IMG/VR virus record: IMGVR_UViG_3300025671_011277 | Location: 1-28,691 of that record | Strand: one strand, 5' to 3' | DNA length: 28,691 nt | Source: a virus | Shown: piece after piece, positions 13,766 through 21,612 of the stretch | Layout of the letters: each line of letters opens with the position of its first letter | How positions within the stretch are numbered: position 1 is the first letter of the stretch | Made by a program: the position numbers and the translations under genes | The notes under the pieces: generated by a model | Databases searched by the model: none | Told to the model about the DNA's origin: nothing | Seen by the model: only the letters and a program-made list of their open reading frames with translations

Positions 13766-15411
13766 TGACAGAAACAAGTTTCGGAACAGAATTAAAAAAT
13801 AATCTCTTAGAGGGAATTAAAAAATTAAATAACAGTGTTGCATCAACTTTAGGCCCAGCTGGTAGAACCGTTTTAATTAAGGAAAGCACCGGTGAAATTA
13901 AAGTAACTAAAGATGGAGTTACAGTAGCTAAATCTTTTAATGAATTAGAAGACCAAATAGAATCTATTGGTGCTGAATTAGCTAAAAAAGTATCTATTAA
14001 GTCGGCTAATGAAGTAGGAGATGGTACTACAACGTCTACAGTTTTAGCTACAGCTATATTAGAAGAAGGAATCAAACAAATTAATGATGGTTCAAATCCT
14101 GTAAGTATTAAAAAAGGCATTGATGAAGCTGTATCTATAGTAGTATCTAAGCTTAAAGAAATGGCTACTGAAATTACTGATGATTCTCAAATTAAAGAAG
14201 TTGCTACTATCTCAGGCAATAATGATATTGAAATCGGTAATTTAATAGCTACATCCTTAGATAAAGTAGGTCGTGAGGGTATTGTAACTATTGAGGAATC
14301 TAAAACGGGTGAAACATCACTTGAAGTAGTAGAAGGGATGCAATTCGATAGAGGATTTAAATCACCTTATTTTGTTACAGATAATGATTCAATGTCTGCT
14401 GTATTAGATGATCCTTATATCTTAATTTTTGATGGCCGAATTACCCAAGCTTCTGAATTATTAAATGTATTAAATAAAGCAAGTGGTGAAAATAAACCTA
14501 TTTTAATTGTAGCAGAAGATATTGATAATGAAGCATTAGCAACACTTATTGTTAATAAAATGAGAGGTACTATCCAAGCTGTAGCCGTTAAGGCCCCAGA
14601 TTTTGGTGATAGAAGAACTATGGCTTTAGAAGATTTAGCTACAGTTACTGGTGGACAAGTAATGTCTAAAAATAAGGGACATAAACTTGATAAAATGCAA
14701 CCTTTACAATTTAATGATTTGTTAGGTTCAGCTCGTAAAGTAACAGTTACTAAAGAAAATACTACAATTATTGATGGGAAAGGAACTGAAGAAGCTATTA
14801 CTGAAAGAGCATCTCAAATAAAAACCCAATTAGATAATGCTACTTCAGCATTTGAAAAAGAAAAATTACAAGAAAGATTAGGTAAATTAATAGGCGGTGT
14901 CGCAATTATAAACGTTGGTGGCAATTCTGAAATCGAGATCAAGGAGAAAAAAGATCGAGTAGAGGATGCTTTGTTTGCAACCAAAGCAGCCCTTGATGAA
15001 GGAATTGTAGTAGGTGGCGGCACCGCTCTATTATATGCTGCTGGTGCAATTGATCCTTTAGGTAATGATGATGTTGCTATTGGTCGCAGAATTGTAAAAC
15101 AAGCAATTACAGAACCATTTGTTAAAATCTTAACTAATGCAGGTCATGATATAAATGATATTAGATTTGCTTCATTTAAACTAATCGATTCAGGCGATAG
15201 TTTATGGACTGGATTGAATTATAAAGACCTATCAGTAATTGATTATAAAAAAGAAGGTATTATTGACCCTAAAAAAGTAACAAGAATTGCTTTAGAAAAC
15301 GCTGCTTCAATTGCTGGTACTATTCTCACCACAGAATCAGTTGTATACGAAAAACGAGAAAACAATAATAACCAAACCCCAGACCCAATGGCGGGAATGG
15401 GAATGATGTAA
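13765..15411 (+). CDS. groEL: Chaperonin GroEL, full length
   Basis: The 548-residue protein has the size of bacterial GroEL. The ATPase parts are intact: [26 protein letters not shown] and ATISGNND in the equatorial and intermediate domains, [21 protein letters not shown] with the catalytic Asp, and [14 protein letters not shown] near the end. The apical domain is present ([12 protein letters not shown]). The tail, PMAGMGMM, is a short version of the GGM tail. It should form the folding ring used with the upstream GroES, for example for the major capsid protein. There is no sign of decay. A complete GroEL is rare in phages, especially beside GroES. Confidence 0.96.
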   Translation: MTETSFGTELKNNLLEGIKKLNNSVASTLGPAGRTVLIKESTGEIKVTKDGVTVAKSFNELEDQIESIGAELAKKVSIKSANEVGDGTTTSTVLATAILEEGIKQINDGSNPVSIKKGIDEAVSIVVSKLKEMATEITDDSQIKEVATISGNNDIEIGNLIATSLDKVGREGIVTIEESKTGETSLEVVEGMQFDRGFKSPYFVTDNDSMSAVLDDPYILIFDGRITQASELLNVLNKASGENKPILIVAEDIDNEALATLIVNKMRGTIQAVAVKAPDFGDRRTMALEDLATVTGGQVMSKNKGHKLDKMQPLQFNDLLGSARKVTVTKENTTIIDGKGTEEAITERASQIKTQLDNATSAFEKEKLQERLGKLIGGVAIINVGGNSEIEIKEKKDRVEDALFATKAALDEGIVVGGGTALLYAAGAIDPLGNDDVAIGRRIVKQAITEPFVKILTNAGHDINDIRFASFKLIDSGDSLWTGLNYKDLSVIDYKKEGIIDPKKVTRIALENAASIAGTILTTESVVYEKRENNNNQTPDPMAGMGMM

Positions 15412-15423
15412 ATTTAATTAATT

Positions 15424-15597
15424 ATGAGTGCAAAACAAGAATTGTTTGAACAAATTGCAGAGCAATTTGCCATTTTAGAGAGCGAAAACAGTGGAACAAC
15501 AAAAGCTTCCCAACAACGCGCTAGAAAAGCCGCAGGTGAAATTAAAAAACTAATTACACCCTATAAAAAGGCAAACATGGACGCAGTAAAGTCCTAA
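15424..15597 (+). CDS. Histone H1-like (Hc1 family) protein, 57 aa
   Basis: ATG 15424 to TAA 15595-15597 encodes a helical protein: a first helix ELFEQIAEQFAILESE, then KASQQRARKAAGEIKKL. The latter matches the conserved AxxxRARKA-x-EIKKL core of the short Hc1-type histone-like proteins common in Bacteroidota. It lacks the long lysine-rich tail of chlamydial Hc1. It may coat or condense phage or host DNA. It lies 12 bases after groEL and just before a terminator, so it closes the chaperone operon. Confidence 0.75.
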   Translation: MSAKQELFEQIAEQFAILESENSGTTKASQQRARKAAGEIKKLITPYKKANMDAVKS

Positions 15598-15609
15598 AAC
15601 TTAATTTAG

Positions 15610-15636
15610 GGGAGCTTTTGCTCCCTTAATTATTTT
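15610..15636 (+). terminator. Rho-independent terminator after the Hc1-like gene
   Basis: GGGAGC (15610-15615) pairs with GCTCCC (15620-15625) around a TTTT loop and is followed by TTAATTATTTTT. The T-tract is interrupted, but the stem is strong and the position fits the end of the chaperone operon. Confidence 0.75.
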
Positions 15637-15647
15637 TCGTACATTTA
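15617..15647 (+). promoter_or_regulatory. Bacteroidota-type promoter overlapping the terminator
   Basis: TTTG (15617-15620), exactly 19 bases, then TACATTTA (15640-15647) fit TTTG-N19-TAnnTTTG with one mismatch. The -33 box lies in the loop and stem of the preceding terminator, so one short region both ends the chaperone operon and begins the clamp-loader operon. Transcription would start near 15653, just before ATG 15670. Confidence 0.55.
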
Positions 15648-15669
15648 GGTCTAATCAAATAAATAGGTT

Positions 15670-16260
15670 ATGTTTACAGAAAAATTAGTTAACAATTTTT
15701 TAAAAAAGCAAGAATTAATTATAAGTGAAATTAATTTAGCTATTGAAAATTTTAAAAAGAACAAAGTTCTTAAATATGAATTAGATATAGATGAATTTAA
15801 ATTAGATAGACGTTCTTTAAGATCATTTTTAAATCAATTAAAAAAAGATGTTCCTAATTCTGTAAGTGCTGTATATTGGTGGTATACCCCTGAAGGAAAA
15901 ATTTTGAATCAATCTTTAGCTTTAAAATATGATCAAATCAAGAAAAAAATAAAATCTAAACATGGTGCTATGATGCCTTTACGCCGCAAATCAGGATTTA
16001 GTGAAAGAATGGTTTATATTGGTTCAAAAGCTAAAAGTAAAACTACCTATTTAAGTAATAGAATTGAACAACATATAGGAATAAATTTGGCTTCTAGTAA
16101 AGTTTTTAAAAATACAAGTATTAAATTCAATGAATGGTATACTGGGAAAGTAATTTTAGTAGTTTTACCTTTAGGAGAAACCGGTAAGTTTGGAGCGAAT
16201 TTTATTGAAGAAGAACTTAAAAATAAAACTCAAACTTTTATAGGTAGAAGAGAAAATTAA
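15670..16260 (+). CDS. Possible GIY-YIG-like nuclease domain protein
   Basis: The 196-residue protein has a helical N-terminus (~1-60), then VSAVYWWYTP (~63-72), MVYIGSKAKSKTTYLSNRIEQHIG (~117-140) and FIEEELKN (~178-185). The order resembles GIY...YIG...R...H...E of GIY-YIG nucleases, but the gap between the first two strands is much longer than usual and the first motif is VYW. It could be a divergent homing or restriction-type endonuclease placed next to gp44, or a different fold. It has its own promoter upstream and leads directly into gp44. Confidence 0.45.
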   Translation: MFTEKLVNNFLKKQELIISEINLAIENFKKNKVLKYELDIDEFKLDRRSLRSFLNQLKKDVPNSVSAVYWWYTPEGKILNQSLALKYDQIKKKIKSKHGAMMPLRRKSGFSERMVYIGSKAKSKTTYLSNRIEQHIGINLASSKVFKNTSIKFNEWYTGKVILVVLPLGETGKFGANFIEEELKNKTQTFIGRREN

Positions 16261-16261
16261 T

Positions 16262-17182
16262 ATGATAAAAGAACATACTTTATTTACAGAACGTTTCCGC
16301 CCAACTGATCCTAAGGATTATATTGGAAACGAAGTGTTTAAAACAAGTTTAGACCAATGGATTAAACAGCAAGATATACCACATATTTTACTATACGGCC
16401 CAGCTGGTACTGGAAAAACTACTGCTGCTAAACTAATTGTAGCTAATCTAGATTGTGACCACATCTATATCAATTGTTCTGATGAAAATGGTATAGAAAC
16501 AATTAGAGAAAAGGTAAAATCGTTCGCATCCGCCGCGACATTCCGCGCTTTAAAGGTGGTTATCATGGATGAAGCTGATTTTTTAACCATAAACGCACAA
16601 GCTGCTTTACGCAACGTTATTGAAACGTTTTCTAAAACAACTCGCTTTATATTTACTTGTAATTATGTTGAACGTGTAATTGATCCTATACAATCTAGAA
16701 CATCAGTATTTGAAGTATTACCTCCATCTAAATCAGAAGTAGCAAAACGTTGTGTACAAATTTTAGATGAAGTTGCTTGTAATCGCTCAACTGATGATAT
16801 AGTTGCTATTGTAAATAAAACCTATCCTGATATTCGTAAAACATTAAATTTACTACAATCTTGTATTATATCAGAACCTGCAGGTACATTTTTACAATTA
16901 AATAAAGAGATTGTTAACCAAAAACAATATACAGATCAAATCATTGATCTAATTAAATCTAATGATGGTAAAGCATTTAATCAAATACGACAATTAGTTG
17001 CTGATTCAAATATTAGAGATTATAACGAATTATATAGGGCCTTATTCGAAAACATAGATACATTTCATAATCCTGTGTTAGGTACAATTATCATTGCCGA
17101 ATCACAGTATCAATCCGTAATGGCCCCGGATAAAGAGATTACCTTTATGTCTTGTATCGCTAATTTATTAAAACCATTCTAA
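16262..17182 (+). CDS. 44: Clamp-loader large subunit gp44 (AAA+ ATPase)
   Basis: The 306-residue protein is a typical T4-like gp44. It has ERFRPTDPKDYIG at the N-end, Walker A GPAGTGKT (residues 46-53), Walker B VVIMDEAD (Asp103, Glu104), sensor 1 around FTCNYVERVI (Asn134), and IQSRTSVF (Arg146), which corresponds to the SRC arginine finger. A DIRKTLNLLQ sensor-2 type helix follows. With gp62 it loads the gp45 clamp using ATP. It overlaps the next start (TAATG). Confidence 0.95.
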   Translation: MIKEHTLFTERFRPTDPKDYIGNEVFKTSLDQWIKQQDIPHILLYGPAGTGKTTAAKLIVANLDCDHIYINCSDENGIETIREKVKSFASAATFRALKVVIMDEADFLTINAQAALRNVIETFSKTTRFIFTCNYVERVIDPIQSRTSVFEVLPPSKSEVAKRCVQILDEVACNRSTDDIVAIVNKTYPDIRKTLNLLQSCIISEPAGTFLQLNKEIVNQKQYTDQIIDLIKSNDGKAFNQIRQLVADSNIRDYNELYRALFENIDTFHNPVLGTIIIAESQYQSVMAPDKEITFMSCIANLLKPF

Positions 17183-17406
17183 TGGAACAACCACAAATGA
17201 ATTTGGATCTATCCAAAACAACAGCAATTGACACACCTTCAGGAGGTAAAATTTGGCAACAAGGAGTAATACTTAGAAAAGTATCTAAATTTGTCACAGG
17301 AACATCAGATGATGCTCTAGTCCCAATTCCAGTATTTTATGATCCAGAAACTAAAGAAATTTTAGACGAAACGATTCCACGTGAAATCCGAGAAGAATAT
17401 AAATAA
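17182..17406 (+). CDS. Hypothetical protein, 74 aa, between gp44 and gp62
   Basis: The protein is a probable small beta-rich unit (GGKIWQQGVILRKVSKFV, then LVPIPVFYDPETKEIL). It overlaps gp44 at its start (TAATG) and gp62 by 26 bases at its end, so it is tightly coupled to clamp-loader synthesis. No family is recognised. A role at the replication fork is suggested only by location. Confidence 0.65.
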   Translation: MEQPQMNLDLSKTTAIDTPSGGKIWQQGVILRKVSKFVTGTSDDALVPIPVFYDPETKEILDETIPREIREEYK

Positions 17407-17809
17407 TATATTTGGTTGGTTAGATGAAATAACCTATAATAAAAGGGAATGGTTCTTTTTCTCTCAACAAGAAAAGGATCTATTCAACCCTTTTATGGTT
17501 CATCGTTTTATATCGATGAAAGAGGAATATATTGATCTAGCAGATACAATACAAAAGTATGCTATAGATAAACGTCTTATATATCAATTTTATTGTTCTA
17601 CTTTACCAAAAAAGAAAGAATTTTTTAGGTACATAAAATCTAAAAGTTATGTGCCTAATAAAGAACTCCTTATTATATTATCCAAATATTTTGAAATTAG
17701 TACTCGTGAAATTAAAGATAATTGGGAATTTTTTAAAGAAAGTGATTTAAAAAGTTTACTTTTACAGATAGGTATAGATGAAAAACAAATTAAAAAATTA
17801 TTAAAATGA
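17381..17809 (+). CDS. 62: Clamp-loader small subunit, gp62-like
   Basis: The 142-residue helical protein has the pattern of gp62 from marine T4-like phages as I recall it: FGWLDEITYNK, then FNPFMVHRFISMKEEYIDL, then LIYQFYCSTLPKKKEFFRYIK. It is shorter than T4 gp62 (187 residues). It has no ATPase motifs, as expected. The likely start is GTG 17381, inside the preceding gene; no ATG fits better upstream of the conserved block. The position after gp44 supports the assignment. Confidence 0.75.
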   Translation: MKSEKNINNIFGWLDEITYNKREWFFFSQQEKDLFNPFMVHRFISMKEEYIDLADTIQKYAIDKRLIYQFYCSTLPKKKEFFRYIKSKSYVPNKELLIILSKYFEISTREIKDNWEFFKESDLKSLLLQIGIDEKQIKKLLK

Positions 17810-18039
17810 CAAAAGAATTATACAAAATGTTAGAAACCTCTGCACAAGCAGATCGAGCTAAAGCACTATTATCTCTTGAGTTATTAGGTAATAATGCTGT
17901 TGGAATTGGGGATCATTCTACTGAAGATTTCTATAAAAATGCTGAAGAAGCCCTTGTAATGTTAGTAGATGCTGAAGATAGATTAAATACATTAAGTAAA
18001 TATTTTTTTACTGTTAAAGAGAAACAATTAAATGGATAA
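17806..18039 (+). CDS. Hypothetical protein, 77 aa
   Basis: The product is helical and acidic, with RAKALLSLELLGNNAVGIGDHS followed by NAEEALVMLVDAEDRL. Both ends overlap neighbours by a few bases (ATGA with gp62, 8 bases with the oxygenase gene). Function is unknown. Confidence 0.65.
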   Translation: MTKELYKMLETSAQADRAKALLSLELLGNNAVGIGDHSTEDFYKNAEEALVMLVDAEDRLNTLSKYFFTVKEKQLNG

Positions 18040-18718
18040 GATCCCACCTTTTGCTGAAGAAATTAAAAATCTTAAATCTACACATAAAAAATTTATTAGT
18101 ACGTATGAAAATTTTTTAAGCAAAAAAGAATGTAAACAATTTATTAAAATTTTTAATAAATCTAGAACTTATAATAGACAAGAATCAGAAGGTATAAGTC
18201 CTCTATTAAAAAAGGATGATGCTTTTAGTTATAGCCATAACCTGGATCTTTTAACTAAATCTGATCATGAACTGTTTAAAAATTTTCATCATCGCCTTGA
18301 TTATCTTTTACATCAAGAATACCCAAAAATATATCCTGGAATAAAAAATATACCCCTTTATTTAGAAGGTATAAAAATCCAAAAAACAATCCCTGGAGGA
18401 GGGTATCATATATGGCACTCTGAACTTTCACCTAAAACCCCTTCTAGAGCTGTAGTATACACTGTGTATTTAAATAATATAAAGGAAGGAGGAGAAACTG
18501 AATTTCTTGACCATCATATGAGAGTATCCCCTAAAAAGGGTTTATTATGTTTATTTCCTGCTTCTTATACCCATTTACATAGAGGTAACCCTCCTTTAAA
18601 TAAAGCAAAATACCTTATAACAGGATGGTTTAATATAAACCTACAAACAAAGCAAAGTATAGAAGAAGAAATAAAGCGTCTAGAATTAAGATTAAAAAAT
18701 AAACAATATCAACAATAA
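18032..18718 (+). CDS. 2-oxoglutarate/Fe(II)-dependent oxygenase
   Basis: The double-stranded beta-helix core spans about residues 110-205. The iron ligands are probably His129 and Glu131 in YHIWHSEL (H-x-E in place of the usual H-x-D) and a distal His in THLHRGNPP (181 or 183). Lys193 in KAKYLITGWF is suited to hold 2-oxoglutarate. The core resembles the prolyl-4-hydroxylase-like oxygenases common in T4-type marine phages. The substrate (protein side chain, nucleobase or sugar) is unknown. With deazaguanine and glycan genes nearby, a base or sugar hydroxylation is possible. Confidence 0.85.
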   Translation: MDKIPPFAEEIKNLKSTHKKFISTYENFLSKKECKQFIKIFNKSRTYNRQESEGISPLLKKDDAFSYSHNLDLLTKSDHELFKNFHHRLDYLLHQEYPKIYPGIKNIPLYLEGIKIQKTIPGGGYHIWHSELSPKTPSRAVVYTVYLNNIKEGGETEFLDHHMRVSPKKGLLCLFPASYTHLHRGNPPLNKAKYLITGWFNINLQTKQSIEEEIKRLELRLKNKQYQQ

Positions 18719-18722
18719 ATAA

Positions 18723-19004
18723 ATGGGAGATTCAGTAAAAAAATATAAAGAAAGTAAAGAAGTAAAAATAACTCCTGAAAGTTACCCCAATTATACAGTA
18801 GTTGAACCTAAAGACAAACATGTCCAATCAGTAAAAAACAAATTTGAACAACGTTCTCAAACTGGTATTAAAAAATATAATACAACATTAGAACGTGAAG
18901 ACTTAAATTTACAAGAGTGGCTAAACCATCTTCAAGAAGAATTGATGGATGCAACATTGTATATTGAACGATTAAAATCAGAGGTTGGAAATAAACTACG
19001 CTAA
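18723..19004 (+). CDS. MazG-like / DUF5664-type small protein, 93 aa
   Basis: The C-terminal half (KNKFEQRSQTGIKKYNTTLE, then LNLQEWLNHLQEELMDATLYIERLK) matches a short phage family related to nucleotide pyrophosphohydrolases, with the acidic EELMDA helix as the likely metal site. It would be the second MazG-like protein in the window after 5050. It overlaps the following nuclease gene by 20 bases. Confidence 0.6.
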   Translation: MGDSVKKYKESKEVKITPESYPNYTVVEPKDKHVQSVKNKFEQRSQTGIKKYNTTLEREDLNLQEWLNHLQEELMDATLYIERLKSEVGNKLR

Positions 19005-19923
19005 AGATAAGGTTGTATCATTCTCGCAATACTCTACTTTTAAGTCTTGCCCTCATAAGTGGTATTTGCAGTATGTAAAGGGTCATAGAGACGTTAAGCC
19101 AAATATGCATTTTGTTTTTGGAACTGCTATGCATGAGGCATTACAACATTACTTACAAACTATGTTTGATTCAACAGCAAAAACTGCTGATGAAATTAAC
19201 TTAGAACAATTCTTTAAAGATAAAATGATTAAAGAATATAGTAAGTATAAGAAAAAACATGGTCATTTTGCTACACAAGAAGAACTACAAGAATTTTATT
19301 TTGATGGTGTTGCTATCTTAAATTGGTTTAAAAAGCATAAACGAGGACGTAGAATGTATTTTTCACCTCGTAGACAAGAGTTAAAAGGTATAGAAGTACC
19401 CTTAATTTTACAACCTATTAAAGAAAGACCTAATATTAAGTATATGGGTTATGTAGATTTAATTATCTATGATAAGCGAAGTGAAAAATATACTATATTT
19501 GATATTAAAACGTCTACTAAGGGATGGAGTAAATGGGAAAAAGGTGATGAAATAAAACATCAACAATTATATTTGTATAAACAATATTATTCTGAGTTGT
19601 TTAAAGTTCCCTTAAATAAAATAGAAGTAGAATTTTATATTGTAAAACGTAAAGTATTAGACTTTGATGATGAAAAGTTAATGTCACCTCATCAAGCTTA
19701 CCGTGTTCAAAATTTTAAACCTGTAGATAATAAATTAAGATTAAAAAGAGCTAAAGAAGACTTTACAGAATTTATCCGTGAATGTTACACCCCAGAAGGC
19801 AATCCAATTGATAAAGAATTTGATAAAAAAATAGATAAACCTTGTGACTGGTGTGAGTTTGGAAAAGATAGAAAATTATGCGGAGCGGCGTTAGCACCTG
19901 AAGAAAAATTCTTTAGTTTTTAA
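18985..19923 (+). CDS. Cas4/RecB-type PD-(D/E)XK exonuclease
   Basis: The 312-residue protein has the RecB nuclease layout: FSQYSTFKSCPHKWYLQYV at the N-end, GTAMHEALQHY (His50), GYVDLIIYD (Asp158), FDIKTS (Asp173, Lys175) and a Q-motif HQQLYLY. Cys22 together with Cys287, Cys290 and Cys299 (PCDWC...LC) can hold a 4Fe-4S cluster, as in Cas4 and AddB. It probably resects DNA in phage recombination or degrades host DNA. No CRISPR array or other cas gene is present. The start is TTG 18985 inside the previous gene. Confidence 0.85.
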   Translation: MEINYAKDKVVSFSQYSTFKSCPHKWYLQYVKGHRDVKPNMHFVFGTAMHEALQHYLQTMFDSTAKTADEINLEQFFKDKMIKEYSKYKKKHGHFATQEELQEFYFDGVAILNWFKKHKRGRRMYFSPRRQELKGIEVPLILQPIKERPNIKYMGYVDLIIYDKRSEKYTIFDIKTSTKGWSKWEKGDEIKHQQLYLYKQYYSELFKVPLNKIEVEFYIVKRKVLDFDDEKLMSPHQAYRVQNFKPVDNKLRLKRAKEDFTEFIRECYTPEGNPIDKEFDKKIDKPCDWCEFGKDRKLCGAALAPEEKFFSF

Positions 19924-19968
19924 TAAAAAAAGAATATCGATATATTTATATACAAATAATATAACGTT
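19924..19968 (+). promoter_or_regulatory. Possible promoter before the ribbon-helix-helix gene
   Basis: TATATTTATA at 19941-19950 repeats the -7-like motif seen before hsp20 and contains the ATATTTAT core. No TTTG is found at the right distance upstream. This is the only gap longer than a few bases between the nuclease gene and the glycan cluster, so a promoter here is plausible. Confidence 0.3.
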
Positions 19969-20160
19969 ATGAATAATAAAGAAAAGTTACAATTAACAAG
20001 TGTAAAGGTACACAGACACTTGTTCGATGATTTTAAAATTGAATGTGTTAAAACAAAATTCTCACTACAAAAACTTGCAGATCGGTCTCTTTATTTGTAT
20101 CTTACAAATGAAGAATTTAGAAAACAAATTCACAATCAAACAAATTTAAATTTAGATTAA
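19969..20160 (+). CDS. Ribbon-helix-helix-like DNA-binding protein, 63 aa
   Basis: The order is a short strand (LTSVKVHRHLF), a first helix (DDFKIECVKTKF), a turn with S, and a second helix (LQKLADRSLYLYLTN). This fits the Arc/MetJ ribbon-helix-helix fold. Such proteins act as dimers on operators. It is the first gene after a possible promoter and precedes the glycan cluster, so it may regulate that cluster or itself. The start has CGTT-ATG. Confidence 0.6.
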   Translation: MNNKEKLQLTSVKVHRHLFDDFKIECVKTKFSLQKLADRSLYLYLTNEEFRKQIHNQTNLNLD

Positions 20161-20170
20161 ATAAAGTTTT

Positions 20171-21610
20171 ATGAAAGAAGGTTATTTACCTAAAGAACAA
20201 CGTAAAACCATATTGTTCTTATGTGATGATATTCGCATGCACTCAGGGGTTGCCACAATGGCAAGAGAAATAGTATTAGGTACTTCCCACCGTTATAATT
20301 GGATTAATATTGGTGCTGCTATTAATCACCCCGAAGTAGGGAAAAAGATTGATTTAAGTCAAGATTCCGGAAATAGAGCAGGGATTCCTGATGCTTCTGT
20401 ATTTCTATATCCTCAAAATGGATATGGAGATTCTATGCTAATCAGACATATGCTTAAAACAGAAAAACCAGATGCTATACTTTTCTTTACGGATCCTAGA
20501 TATTGGGAATGGTTATTTCAAATAGAAAATGAAATAAGAACCAAGATTCCTATGGTATACTTAAATATTTGGGATAACTACCCAGCTCCTATGTATAATA
20601 AGTCTTATTATGAATCATGTGATACATTGCTTGCTATTTCTAAACAAACTAAAAATATTAATGAAATAGTATTAGGAGATAAAGCTAAAGATAAAATTAT
20701 AGAATACGTACCCCATGGTATTAATGAAGACCAATTTTTCCCGGTTCCCAAAGACCATGAACAATACCCAGAATTACTAAAAGCTAAAAAACAAGTTTTT
20801 GGTGATAAAGAATATGACCATGTATTTTTCTTTAATTCAAGAAATATTAGAAGAAAAAATGTTTCTGGTTTATTAGCAGCTTATAGTTTATTTAAAAATA
20901 AATTACCTGAAGATAAAAAAGATACAGTAGCTTTAGTATTACACACTCAACCTATAGATGATAATGGTACCGATTTATATGCTGTACGTGATTTATTTCT
21001 AGGAGAAGATCCAAGTGTAAGATTTTCTAATGGAAAACTATCCGTTCAAGCTATGAATTATTTGTATAATATAGCTGATACTACTGTATTACCCTCTAAT
21101 GCTGAAGGATGGGGGTTAGCATTAACAGAATCAATGATGGCTGGTACCATGATTATGGCTACAGTTACAGGTGGTATGCAAGATCAAATGCGTTTTGAAG
21201 ATGAAAACGGTAATTGGATAACATTTAATTCTGATTTTCCATCTAACCACAGAGGTACATATAAAAAACATGGTAAATGGGCTATACCTGTTTTTCCAAA
21301 AACTAGAGCAATAGTTGGTTCACCTAAAACTCCCTACATTTATGATGATCATGTTGATATAGAGGATTTAGCTGATGGATTAATGACTTCTTTTAATATG
21401 TCTAAAAAAGAACTTAAAGAAAATGGACTAGCAGGACGTGAATGGGTTACATCAGATGAATCAATGGCTTCATCAAGAAAGATGAATGAAAATATGATAA
21501 AATACCTTGACCAGTCTATAAATGAATTTAAACCTCGTAGAAATTTTAACTTTATAAAAGTTGATAATAATCTACCAGTTAAAGAATTACGTCACAAGTT
21601 AATATATTAG
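20171..21610 (+). CDS. Glycosyltransferase, GT4-like (GT-B fold)
   Basis: The 479-residue protein has an N-terminal domain with ILFLCDDIRMHSGVATMARE and a C-terminal nucleotide-sugar domain. The latter contains NSRNIRRKNVSGLLAAY and LPSNAEGWGLALTESMMAGT, the E-x7-E type motif of retaining GT4 enzymes. An insertion of ~40 residues after the E-x7-E region (NWITFNSDFPSNHRGTYKK) is unusual. It probably transfers a sugar from a nucleotide donor to a glycan or base. The donor may be made by the GDP-sugar genes downstream. Confidence 0.85.
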   Translation: MKEGYLPKEQRKTILFLCDDIRMHSGVATMAREIVLGTSHRYNWINIGAAINHPEVGKKIDLSQDSGNRAGIPDASVFLYPQNGYGDSMLIRHMLKTEKPDAILFFTDPRYWEWLFQIENEIRTKIPMVYLNIWDNYPAPMYNKSYYESCDTLLAISKQTKNINEIVLGDKAKDKIIEYVPHGINEDQFFPVPKDHEQYPELLKAKKQVFGDKEYDHVFFFNSRNIRRKNVSGLLAAYSLFKNKLPEDKKDTVALVLHTQPIDDNGTDLYAVRDLFLGEDPSVRFSNGKLSVQAMNYLYNIADTTVLPSNAEGWGLALTESMMAGTMIMATVTGGMQDQMRFEDENGNWITFNSDFPSNHRGTYKKHGKWAIPVFPKTRAIVGSPKTPYIYDDHVDIEDLADGLMTSFNMSKKELKENGLAGREWVTSDESMASSRKMNENMIKYLDQSINEFKPRRNFNFIKVDNNLPVKELRHKLIY

Positions 21611-21612
21611 TT

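Noticed and set aside
18985-19923. CRISPR-Cas4 system
   Set aside because: The Cas4-like protein stands alone. No repeat-spacer array and no other cas gene is in the window; such nucleases are common in phages.
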